From a bacterium (GTDB lineage Bacteria; Verrucomicrobiota; Verrucomicrobiae; Opitutales; Opitutaceae), in the NCBI GenBank assembly GCA_021780625.1, contig JAJXYI010000193.1, forward strand, positions 1 to 6,578: a stretch of 6,578 bases of DNA. Direction: 5' to 3'. This document shows positions 1 to 5,711 of the stretch, one piece after another. The notes beneath the pieces were generated by a model, which was not told the DNA's origin, searched no databases, and was given only the letters and a program-made list of their open reading frames with translations. Position 1 is the stretch's first letter; every line of letters starts with the position of its first letter. Made by a program: the position numbers and the translations under genes.

Positions 1-309
1 CGCGCCGAGGCGGTGGATCACGCCGGCGGTGGCGAAGAACGTGAACGGCGAGGTGATCACCTCGTCCCCCGCGCCGACGCCGAGCGCCATCAACGCCGCC
101 AACAGCGCGTCGGTACCGGAGGACACGGCGACGGCGCGTTTGACGCCGAGGTACGCCGCGCACTCCGCCTCGAGGCCCGAGACCTCCGGTCCGAGGATGA
201 ACTGCTGCGTCGCGAACACGCGCTCGACGGCGGCGTGGACGTCGTCGCTCACCTCGAGCCACTGTCGCTTCAGGTCAAAGAGCGGAACTAGGGGTTTGGG
301 GTCGGTCAT
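1..309 (-). CDS. DegT/DnrJ/EryC1/StrS-family sugar aminotransferase, N-terminal part (cut by window start)
   Basis: The minus strand from ATG at 309-307 stays open for 103 codons to the window edge. The protein begins MTDPKPLVPLFDLKRQW and continues with FILGPEVSGLEAECAAYLGV, VAVSSGTDALLAALMALGV, then GAGDEVITSPFTFFATAG. This order is the standard start of PLP-dependent sugar aminotransferases: the VPLFDL opening, the GPEV...LE..CA.YLGV helix, the SSGTDAL cofactor-phosphate-binding loop (about residues 63-69) and the DEVITSPFTF.AT segment. The catalytic lysine lies beyond the window. Such enzymes transfer an amino group, usually from glutamate, to a keto-sugar nucleotide in the cytoplasm, feeding surface-glycan synthesis. 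GGAG at 321-318 sits 8 bases before the ATG, which supports this start. Third codon positions are almost all G or C. The family is sure; the exact sugar (C3 or C4 keto position) cannot be told from this part. Confidence 0.93.
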   Translation of the reverse strand, partial: MTDPKPLVPLFDLKRQWLEVSDDVHAAVERVFATQQFILGPEVSGLEAECAAYLGVKRAVAVSSGTDALLAALMALGVGAGDEVITSPFTFFATAGVIHRLGA

Positions 310-445
310 CGGTCTCTCTCCAGGGCCCGGACGCCTGGCCGCGGTCAGATCTCTCCGGCGCCCTCCAGGACCAGCGCCGCCGTCAGCCAATGACGGGCCT
401 GAGCTGCGCCCGAACCCGGCCGCGCTGGCGCTCACGGCGGCCGTC

Positions 446-473
446 AGGGTAGCAGAGAACACCACTCCGGCAA
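446..473 (-). promoter_or_regulatory. weak candidate sigma70-like promoter for the aminotransferase gene
   Basis: On the minus strand TTGCCG (473-468) and TACCCT (451-446) are separated by 16 bases, and the second box is preceded by TGC, an extended -10 pattern. It would give a leader of roughly 130 bases before the ATG at 309. The match to consensus is modest (4 of 6 and 3 of 6), so this is only a candidate. Confidence 0.25.
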
Positions 474-557
474 AGATCGCCCGTCTTCCATTCCCTCGTT
501 GCAGTCGGCCGTCCGGAAATCGATGGGGCAGCGGCAAACGGCCTACGATGCGACGCC

Positions 558-586
558 TTTACTGGCTGGGCGGGCTATCGTATAGT
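558..586 (+). promoter_or_regulatory. sigma70-like promoter for the plus-strand glycosyltransferase
   Basis: TTTACT (558-563) and TATAGT (581-586) are separated by exactly 17 bases, matching TTGACA in 4 of 6 and TATAAT in 5 of 6 positions. Transcription would start near 592-594, only about a dozen bases before ATG 605. This argues against the in-frame ATG at 548, which lies upstream of the promoter, and for a short-leader gene starting at 605 or 611. Confidence 0.5.
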
Positions 587-604
587 CCCGGGCTAGAGCT
601 TCGG

Positions 605-2032
605 ATGCCAATGCCAGCCACGCGGTGGCGACGTACCTCCTTCATCCTGATGGCCGCGCTTGCGGCCATCTGCGTGTCAGTCGCGACACGCGAGGCAGCC
701 CACCGCCCGCTGTGGCTGGACGAAGTGTACGGTCTGGATCAGTCAATCCGCAACGTGAGTTTTGCCCAGCTCTTCATCAACGGCGCTCTGGGCCAGGGGA
801 GCCCCTCGCCGCTCGACTACGTGTTAGTCAAGTGCCTCGATCGGGTCAGATCGGAGGTTCGGTATCTCGGCCTCGAGCCCCACGTGTATTTCCGCCTGAT
901 CGCCATGCTGTCGACTCTCATCGCCGGGGTGTGCGCGTTCCAAATGGCAATGCGGCCGGGCGGCCGCGAAGCCACCGGTCGAGCGCGTGCGTTGGTAACC
1001 GTGCTCGCTGTTTGCGCAATGCTCTCCCTGGTGCTCGACCCGATGATCTTCCACTTCGCCGGCGAGGTCCGCCCGTACGCTCTGTGGACGGCGTGCTGGT
1101 TCCTGGCAGCTGGGTCGTTTCTCTGGCAAGGGCGGAATGCTCGTGGATGGCAGTTCGTGCTGCTCGTCGCCCTCTCTCTAACTGCGACCGCATCGGTCTT
1201 TCAACTCGTTGCCCTGGGTGCGGCCTCGTCATCTGTGGAGCTGGCGAGGGGAAAGACACTTGCAACGGTAGTGCAACGAACACTGACGCTGTTTACCGCC
1301 CCTACCGGTCTTGCCCTCTACTATTGTTTCAAGGTTCAACCGTGGAACTATCCGGCTGGCTGGCGAACGTGGTCGAGGTTCCTCCCATTCTGGGGTTCGC
1401 ATGCGTGGGTCGCCGTGCTATCGCTCACGGCGGTTGCTCTGTGCCTGATCGATCGACGTACCGTCACGCTGGCGACACCTCCGCTGGCGATGCTCATCCT
1501 CTACCTCATGGGTCCTTTTGTGTTCTGGGTGACAGAGGAAAAGGGGTTCTTCTTCACTGAGCGCCAATACCTCTATTACGGAACAGCGGTTCCCTTGGTG
1601 TGCGTGGTTTGCGCTGGCGTGCTCTCCTCGCAAGGGCTTACTTTCCGTCGTGCCAGGCTCTGGCTACTTGTTCTTCTGATTTGTTTCTGTGGGCTCGATG
1701 CGATTCGTGTCAGCACGCGTACCGCGGATGTGATCGCTACGGCGTGGCGAGGGTGGGAGACAACATCGGGAATCCCTGCCGACCCTCAACGGGTCCTCGC
1801 CACTCTCCTGAACCATGAGCTGCCGAGCGGCTTCTGCTTCACGGCAAAGCCGTCGGACGTTTCGGCGGCCAATGTCTCTCTCGTCGCCGCGTGGATGCCT
1901 GTCCACTATTGCAATCTCAAGGTGGGGCATGACGTCGTTCTCCTGATGCCTCGTGGCGACGGAGCCGAGGTGCTTGGCCTCGCTTCAACCTGTCGGTCAG
2001 GGACTCTGGTCCGCATTCTGGCGCCGAAGTAG
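605..2032 (+). CDS. GT39/ArnT-like (GT-C fold) polytopic membrane glycosyltransferase
   Basis: This 475-residue integral membrane protein resembles the bacterial GT39 / RgtA-B-C-D-like group, which moves a sugar from a polyprenyl-phosphate donor to a lipid-linked acceptor on the outer face of the inner membrane. After a first membrane segment (about 11-28) comes PLWLDEVYG with D39-E40, the acidic pair that GT-C enzymes carry in their first large outer loop. GEVRPYALW at 153-161 is another hallmark of this group. Further hydrophobic segments lie near 98-115, 128-148, 159-174, 183-206, 225-241, 265-282, 289-308, 325-340 and 350-364. ERQYLYYGTAVP (319-330) resembles the conserved block before the last helices, and about 100 soluble residues follow. 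ATG 605 was chosen because the promoter ends at 586; ATG 611 is an alternative, and no clear Shine-Dalgarno site precedes either. The open frame continues upstream to 29 but there runs antisense to the aminotransferase. Codon use looks less GC-extreme than in the aminotransferase. Donor and acceptor are unknown. Confidence 0.85.
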   Translation: MPMPATRWRRTSFILMAALAAICVSVATREAAHRPLWLDEVYGLDQSIRNVSFAQLFINGALGQGSPSPLDYVLVKCLDRVRSEVRYLGLEPHVYFRLIAMLSTLIAGVCAFQMAMRPGGREATGRARALVTVLAVCAMLSLVLDPMIFHFAGEVRPYALWTACWFLAAGSFLWQGRNARGWQFVLLVALSLTATASVFQLVALGAASSSVELARGKTLATVVQRTLTLFTAPTGLALYYCFKVQPWNYPAGWRTWSRFLPFWGSHAWVAVLSLTAVALCLIDRRTVTLATPPLAMLILYLMGPFVFWVTEEKGFFFTERQYLYYGTAVPLVCVVCAGVLSSQGLTFRRARLWLLVLLICFCGLDAIRVSTRTADVIATAWRGWETTSGIPADPQRVLATLLNHELPSGFCFTAKPSDVSAANVSLVAAWMPVHYCNLKVGHDVVLLMPRGDGAEVLGLASTCRSGTLVRILAPK

Positions 2033-2059
2033 AAAGGGCGAACTGCGGCAGGCTCGTAG

Positions 2060-2082
2060 CTCCGATCTTGGAAAGACCGGAG
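2060..2082 (-). terminator. hairpin between convergent genes, possible transcription terminator
   Basis: CTCCGATCTT (2060-2069), loop GGA, AAGACCGGAG (2073-2082) forms a 10-bp stem. Read from the minus strand the one imperfect pair is a G-U wobble, so the stem is complete; on the plus strand it is an A-C mismatch. It lies in the 62-base gap between the stop codons at 2030-2032 (plus) and 2097-2095 (minus), where a shared terminator is expected. No U-tract follows on either strand, so it is not a classical intrinsic terminator. Confidence 0.45.
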
Positions 2083-2094
2083 TCGGTGGGAGAC

Positions 2095-3594
2095 TCACGG
2101 CGCCGGGCAAACGTAGGTTATGAACCGCCGCTCCGCGTCTGCGTGGTTGGGCACGCAACGATCCAGCCATGGCAGCTTGGTGGAATGCTCAACGACAATC
2201 ATTGTCGCGGCGCGTGGCGCGCTGTTCTTGACCAGGCGCACGGGCAGGACGAGGCCCGTGTCATGGAGCCAGAACCACAGGCTGTCGTTACCGATCACGA
2301 CCCGGGGAGTGGGGAGGGCGCGCCCGGTTGGCGACTCGAGATAGTCGCGGATCGCGCGCGCCATCAGCTGCGACTTCGGCGTGTACGCCTGCGGCCGGTA
2401 CCTGATCGCATGATGGAGGCACAGGCCTAGCCCGGCGATCAGCAGCGTCGCGGTCGCAACGCTGGCGACACGGCGCCGGTCGGGATGCGGCCAGGCGGCA
2501 GCCAACCAGGCAAGAAACGAAGCTACAAAGAACGGCACCATCTCGGCGATGTGGATGTCTGCCCGATCGCGCACCAACAGCGTGTACCCGAGGACGGTCC
2601 CGATCGCGGCCAACGCCAGACGGCGGGGCACGCCACGCCCCCAGCCAGCGCTGTGGGCCGCTGTGACGAAGATGACCGCGTACCAGATGAGGCGCAAGCC
2701 CTTGGCGGCGGCCGACCCTCCGACCACGAACAGCTCTTTCCCCCACCGCAGCTCGAGATCGCTGCGCAGCATGTCCCACAGGCCGCTTCCCAGATGATAC
2801 TGAGCTGCCACCTGAAACTGGGCGGCACAGACTCGCCAGCCGCCCACTGGCCGCACCTGCACGAGGTAAAAGAGTCCAACCGCCAGCAGCGATCCGACGC
2901 CGTACAGCGATACCCTGACCCACGAGCTCGGCCGTTTGGGCTGTCCGCGCCGAGTCAAGAGGTCAACGGTGTTGACCAGCGCGCTCACGAGGCCGTTGCC
3001 GTGCGCCAGGACCAGCGGCGCATTGAGCAGACCGCGGCCAAAACACAACGTTTGCTGCGATTTCAGCCGTTCCGTCATGATGATCGCCAGGATCAGCACA
3101 GTGTTCATGAGGATGAGGGCGGCCTCGGGCCGAAACACGTGCGAGGCCCAAAACACCCGTTCCGATGCGGCGAAAAGAAGAGCGCCCAGGAAAGGCGGCG
3201 CCCCCAGAGCCTTCGTGATCGGTAGCCATAGCAGGACGGCGATCCAGACGAACGCGAAGCTCACCGCGCGTGCCGTCGTGATCGACTCGCCGGACACGCG
3301 GCTCAAGAAACCAAAGACGGCCGCCCCCAGCCGCGCGTGAATGCCGTCGCCTGCCTTGAAACAGGGCCGATCGGGGAGATCGAAGTTCTTGAAGGTTCCG
3401 GTCGTTGCCAGTGCGAGCCCCGCCTGGGCGTAGAACCCCTCGTCGGCGAATGAGTCCGGAAACGTCGTCAACGAGTTCAACGAGACTGCTAGCAGAACGA
3501 CCAAGATCGCGGCAGAGAGCATGTTCACGGTACCAACGCCGGCGGTGAACCAGGCGCGGCTTGAAACCTTTGGGGCCTCGCTCATACGGTTCAT
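2095..3594 (-). CDS. GT39/PMT-like (GT-C fold) polytopic membrane glycosyltransferase
   Basis: This 499-residue membrane protein has the layout of the bacterial GT39 / PMT_2 group. A first membrane segment (about 20-38) is followed by DSFADEGFYAQAGLALATTG, with D51-E52 as the acidic pair of the first outer loop and the usual helix after it. FRPEAALILMNT (154-165) matches the conserved RPE block, and LAHGNGLV (196-203) resembles the H.NGL block before a central helix. Other hydrophobic segments lie near 111-126, 133-143, 158-174, 226-246, 301-313, 323-341, 351-367 and 376-393; a soluble tail of about 100 residues follows. It probably transfers a sugar from a polyprenyl-phosphate donor outside the inner membrane. 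The start is taken as ATG 3594-3592 because GAGGGG at 3605-3600 lies 5 bases before it; GTG 3600 would overlap that site, and ATG 3585 has none. It follows the sulfatase-fold gene by 71 bases on the same strand, so co-transcription is likely. It does not look like a recent copy of the transferase at 605-2032. Confidence 0.85.
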   Translation of the reverse strand: MNRMSEAPKVSSRAWFTAGVGTVNMLSAAILVVLLAVSLNSLTTFPDSFADEGFYAQAGLALATTGTFKNFDLPDRPCFKAGDGIHARLGAAVFGFLSRVSGESITTARAVSFAFVWIAVLLWLPITKALGAPPFLGALLFAASERVFWASHVFRPEAALILMNTVLILAIIMTERLKSQQTLCFGRGLLNAPLVLAHGNGLVSALVNTVDLLTRRGQPKRPSSWVRVSLYGVGSLLAVGLFYLVQVRPVGGWRVCAAQFQVAAQYHLGSGLWDMLRSDLELRWGKELFVVGGSAAAKGLRLIWYAVIFVTAAHSAGWGRGVPRRLALAAIGTVLGYTLLVRDRADIHIAEMVPFFVASFLAWLAAAWPHPDRRRVASVATATLLIAGLGLCLHHAIRYRPQAYTPKSQLMARAIRDYLESPTGRALPTPRVVIGNDSLWFWLHDTGLVLPVRLVKNSAPRAATMIVVEHSTKLPWLDRCVPNHADAERRFITYVCPAP

Positions 3595-3599
3595 CGCCA

Positions 3600-3605
3600 C
3601 CCCTC
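3600..3605 (-). promoter_or_regulatory. Shine-Dalgarno site that fixes the start of the minus-strand glycosyltransferase
   Basis: GAGGGG reads from 3605 to 3600 on the minus strand, with the 5-base spacer TGGCG before ATG 3594-3592. It favours ATG 3594 over GTG 3600, whose first base belongs to this motif, and over ATG 3585. Confidence 0.6.
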
Positions 3606-3665
3606 AACGGCGAGCGCGTCTGACCTCACCCTCGCGCAGGTCCCAACCATCGCCCACCGCCACTC

Positions 3666-5339
3666 TCATTCAGCATACCCCAGCGACCGCAGGCGCTGGA
3701 GCCGATCGGGAGGCGGTGGAGCACTCCGCCCACCCCAGCCGATCGTTCCACCGAGTCTGGCGAACAACGCGCGAACCATCTCGGCACGCCGTGGAGAAAC
3801 GCCAGCCACGTTGTGGAGCTCCCCTGGGTCGCGCGTCAGGTCGTACAATTCGATTCGAGGGCCAGGTCGCCAACCTGGCAGCAGCATCTTTCCGCCACGA
3901 CATCCGGTGTTGAGGATGAGTTTCCAACCACTGGAGATGAGGCAGTACTTCTCGTCGCCGTACAGCGTTCCCGTGGCAACAACCGAGCGTTGGCGGTGTG
4001 ACCGACCCTGCTCTTCCTCTGGGAGGAACGGCCGCCCCGACCCATGAAGCAACCGGGGATCGAGCCCGACGAGGCGCAAAATCGTTGGAGCGAGGTAGAC
4101 AAGGCGTACTACCTCGCCATGATGCGCCGGCGCAACGCCGGGTCCCGCGACGATCAGGGGAACGTGCAACAGCTCGTGGTACAGCGTGTGGCCGTGCTCG
4201 TAACCCCCGTGGTCCCACAGCTCTTCCCCGTGATCGGCAAACACCACGACCAAGGTGTTCCGGTCCAGGCCCGTTGTGCGCAGAGCACTGAGCAACCGAC
4301 CGATGTGGCCATCGGCTGTCCTAATCTGTCCGTCATACAGGGAGACAAGGTTGTCCCGAGCGGCCGCCGGCATCGGCCCCCCCGCCGTCAGCCGACGGAT
4401 CAGACTCGCGCTGGTGTCCCCAGGGTAAATGTAGCCAGGCCGGACGCCGTGCTCGAACTGGTTCGTATGCTTACCCAGGGAGTACGGCACGTGCACGTCC
4501 ATGAGCTGCACGTAGGCGAAAAACCGCCGCGCGGTGGGCTTGCCAAGGTTGTCCACCACGCTATCGGTGATCAAAGAACCGTTGGTGTCGTGCAAACTGA
4601 CCACGGTTTGGAATCCGTGCTCGAGACCCACGCCATCAATCATCCCGTTGCCACCGTTGAAGAAGAGCGTCCGGTACCCCGCCTCGTTCATCACCTCTGC
4701 AAGCGTGATGAACTGCGGGCCGAGGCTGTCGCTGGGCCCGATCGCACCGTAGACGGTGGGGACGAGCGACGTGAACACGGCCGCCACCGACGGCTTCGTC
4801 CAGGGGGCGTTGGAGAACGCCCTATCAAACAAGGCACAGCGCGCGGCGAGCGCATCGAGGTGGGGCGAGGTATCGCGCGAGTAGCCATAGCAGCCGAGGT
4901 GATCGGCGCGCAAGGTGTCCACGCAAATGAGGAGGACGTTGGGCCCAGCAGGATGCCGCAGGCGACGCACGGTGAGGATCGCCGCTCCGAACACGAGAAA
5001 CGCGGCGGTCATGACAACAGCCGCGCGGGAGAGACACCGCATGAGCCCACGCATTGAGGACCGCGCGGCGAGCCAGCCGCCCAGACACACGCCCGCAAAT
5101 AGCTCCAGAGCGAGCAGACCCGCGCCGTGGCATCGCGGCGCAGGGAGGAACAGAGCGTGAAGATCGCCGGCCGATGCCTGGGACAAGGAGGCGACAATCG
5201 CAGCGAAGACCAAGCGATACGCGGACTCCGGAATGGGGCGGCGCACCTCGACGAACCTCGAGAGGTACGCTTTCCAGAACATCCACCAAGCAATCAGTGC
5301 AACGCCGGCCAGGCAGGTGCCCTGCAGCCATGTGAGCAA
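3666..5339 (-). CDS. membrane-anchored sulfatase/alkaline-phosphatase-superfamily enzyme with Thr at the nucleophile position
   Basis: The catalytic domain starts near residue 133 (PNVLLICVDTLRADHLGCYG, numbering from TTG 5339) and runs to the typical C-terminal ending LRSLGYAE. Superfamily metal ligands are visible: D141 and D146 region, ADHGEE with D369-H370, and EHGHTLYHE with H384/H388. The nucleophile loop reads NAPWTKPSVAAVFTSLVP, so T181 stands where true sulfatases have the Cys or Ser that becomes formylglycine. A Thr nucleophile is characteristic of lipid-linked phosphoethanolamine and phosphoglycerol transferases, so 'sulfatase' describes the fold rather than the reaction; the substrate is unknown. 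Four hydrophobic segments precede the domain (about 5-25, 41-57, 72-91, 105-123), with positively charged loops at 23-34 and 93-105, placing the catalytic domain outside the cytoplasm. TTG 5339 is the first canonical start but has no Shine-Dalgarno site, and coding-like sequence extends to about 5510 (separate entry), giving some 614 residues. It is probably first in an operon with the glycosyltransferase at 2095-3594. Confidence 0.85.
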   Translation of the reverse strand: MLTWLQGTCLAGVALIAWWMFWKAYLSRFVEVRRPIPESAYRLVFAAIVASLSQASAGDLHALFLPAPRCHGAGLLALELFAGVCLGGWLAARSSMRGLMRCLSRAAVVMTAAFLVFGAAILTVRRLRHPAGPNVLLICVDTLRADHLGCYGYSRDTSPHLDALAARCALFDRAFSNAPWTKPSVAAVFTSLVPTVYGAIGPSDSLGPQFITLAEVMNEAGYRTLFFNGGNGMIDGVGLEHGFQTVVSLHDTNGSLITDSVVDNLGKPTARRFFAYVQLMDVHVPYSLGKHTNQFEHGVRPGYIYPGDTSASLIRRLTAGGPMPAAARDNLVSLYDGQIRTADGHIGRLLSALRTTGLDRNTLVVVFADHGEELWDHGGYEHGHTLYHELLHVPLIVAGPGVAPAHHGEVVRLVYLAPTILRLVGLDPRLLHGSGRPFLPEEEQGRSHRQRSVVATGTLYGDEKYCLISSGWKLILNTGCRGGKMLLPGWRPGPRIELYDLTRDPGELHNVAGVSPRRAEMVRALFARLGGTIGWGGRSAPPPPDRLQRLRSLGYAE

Positions 5340-5510
5340 AGGCTGGCGGAATGACGTCGCAGCAAGCAGGGGAAGGCCGTGTTGCAGGTAGCGGCTACCG
5401 ACGACGTCAGAGAGCGCACGGATGAAGCCGGGCAGCGAGACAACGACTCCAGCAACTGCAGCTAACGGCAGAACCCTCAGTAGCTCATGGCCGAACTTCA
5501 GCCGTTTTAC
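5340..5510 (-). other. probable N-terminal extension of the sulfatase-fold gene, without a canonical start codon
   Basis: In the same frame as the enzyme below, 57 codons upstream of TTG 5339 read as sensible protein. A basic start (VKRLKFGHELLR) is followed by a membrane segment (VLPLAAVAGVVVSLPGFI) and a linker running into the hydrophobic segment at TTG 5339. The frame is open up to a stop at 5693-5691, yet between 5340 and 5690 it has no ATG, GTG or TTG. A perfect AGGAGG at 5520-5515 sits 4 bases before a GTA codon at 5510-5508. The added helix gives five membrane segments with a basic cytoplasmic N-terminus, which agrees with a catalytic domain outside. A lost GTG start (GTG to GTA), a non-standard start, or a base-calling error are all possible. 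Confidence 0.55.
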
Positions 5511-5514
5511 CAGT

Positions 5515-5520
5515 CCTCCT
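5515..5520 (-). promoter_or_regulatory. strong Shine-Dalgarno sequence AGGAGG before the sulfatase-fold gene
   Basis: The minus strand carries AGGAGG at 5520-5515, a full match to the anti-Shine-Dalgarno core. The spacer ACTG leads to the in-frame codon GTA (5510-5508); the overlapping in-frame CTG (5513-5511) is only one base away. No ATG, GTG or TTG in any frame sits at usual spacing and opens a lasting frame: ATG at 5488-5486 stops after three codons. Confidence 0.5.
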
Positions 5521-5558
5521 CGGCTGAGCTTAGCCCAGGGTCCGACTGGGGGAAAGGG

Positions 5559-5570
5559 TGCTAAAATATA
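5559..5570. promoter_or_regulatory. divergent promoter region: overlapping -10 elements on both strands
   Basis: This is the only AT-rich island between the divergent sulfatase-fold and ligase-like genes. On the plus strand TGCTAAAAT (5559-5567) is an extended -10 element (TG, one base, then TAAAAT, 5 of 6). On the minus strand TATATT (5570-5565) matches 5 of 6. Neither has a convincing -35 box at normal spacing. Starts would fall near 5574 (plus, leader about 138 bases) and near 5558 (minus, leader about 48 bases). Because the two elements overlap, the two directions may compete. Confidence 0.4.
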
Positions 5571-5647
5571 TGAATTGGGGTGAGTGGATCCTTTGTGGAC
5601 AAAACCAGGACCGTGGGAGAAGGACGATCGCTTGGGCTGGGGAAGTC

Positions 5648-5708
5648 GGGGAAATCCCCCGCGCCAATCTGCGAGGGAGGGGACCTGGGTTCAGGTTGGC
5701 GCCGGGGA
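5648..5708 (+). promoter_or_regulatory. structured 5' leader that can bury the Shine-Dalgarno site of the ligase-like gene
   Basis: TCCCC-C-GCGCCAA (5655-5667) can pair with TTGGCGC-C-GGGGA (5696-5708): 12 Watson-Crick pairs interrupted by one C-C mismatch. The 3' arm contains most of GGGGAG (5704-5709), the only Shine-Dalgarno-like sequence next to ATG 5712. The 28-base loop contains purine-rich GAGGGAGGGG (5673-5682) and a small perfect hairpin ACCTG-GGTT-CAGGT (5683-5696) that shares one base with the outer stem. Just upstream GGGG (5648-5651), loop AAAT, CCCC (5656-5659) forms a competing hairpin that takes the C run away from the Shine-Dalgarno site. The pairing is read directly from the bases; a regulatory role is inference. 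Confidence 0.4.
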
Positions 5709-5711
5709 GCG

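Noticed and set aside
345..431. Minus-strand open stretch of 28 codons ending ARHWLTAALVLEGAGEI and a TGA at 347-345
   Set aside because: It looks faintly like the tail of a lost upstream gene, but it is bounded by an in-frame stop at 434-432, has no start or ribosome-binding site, and is too short to support a pseudogene call.
310..480. Minus-strand frame upstream of and in frame with the aminotransferase, with a signal-peptide-like stretch (AIFAGVVFSATLTAAVSASA)
   Set aside because: Aminotransferases of this family are cytoplasmic and begin at the VPLFDL region. ATG 309 has its own Shine-Dalgarno site, and the intervening residues are Gly/Arg/Pro-rich without family similarity.
29..604. 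In-frame upstream continuation of the plus-strand glycosyltransferase reading frame (would give 667 residues)
   Set aside because: It runs antisense to the clear aminotransferase gene at 1-309, its translation is low-complexity and rich in Arg, Ala and Pro, and the promoter at 558-586 lies inside it.
2485..3225. Plus-strand open frame of 246 codons
   Set aside because: It is antisense to the GT39-like gene at 2095-3594 and has a charged, repetitive, non-protein-like composition.
4044..5057. Long plus-strand open frame of 337 codons
   Set aside because: It lies wholly opposite the sulfatase-fold gene, whose motifs are intact. The product is rich in Arg, His and Val with no domain-like pattern, as expected for an antisense shadow in GC-rich DNA.
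5683..5711. tRNA-like GGTTC element in the leader
   Set aside because: No acceptor stem, anticodon arm or proper T-loop can be built around it; the GGTT is the loop of the ACCTG/CAGGT hairpin.
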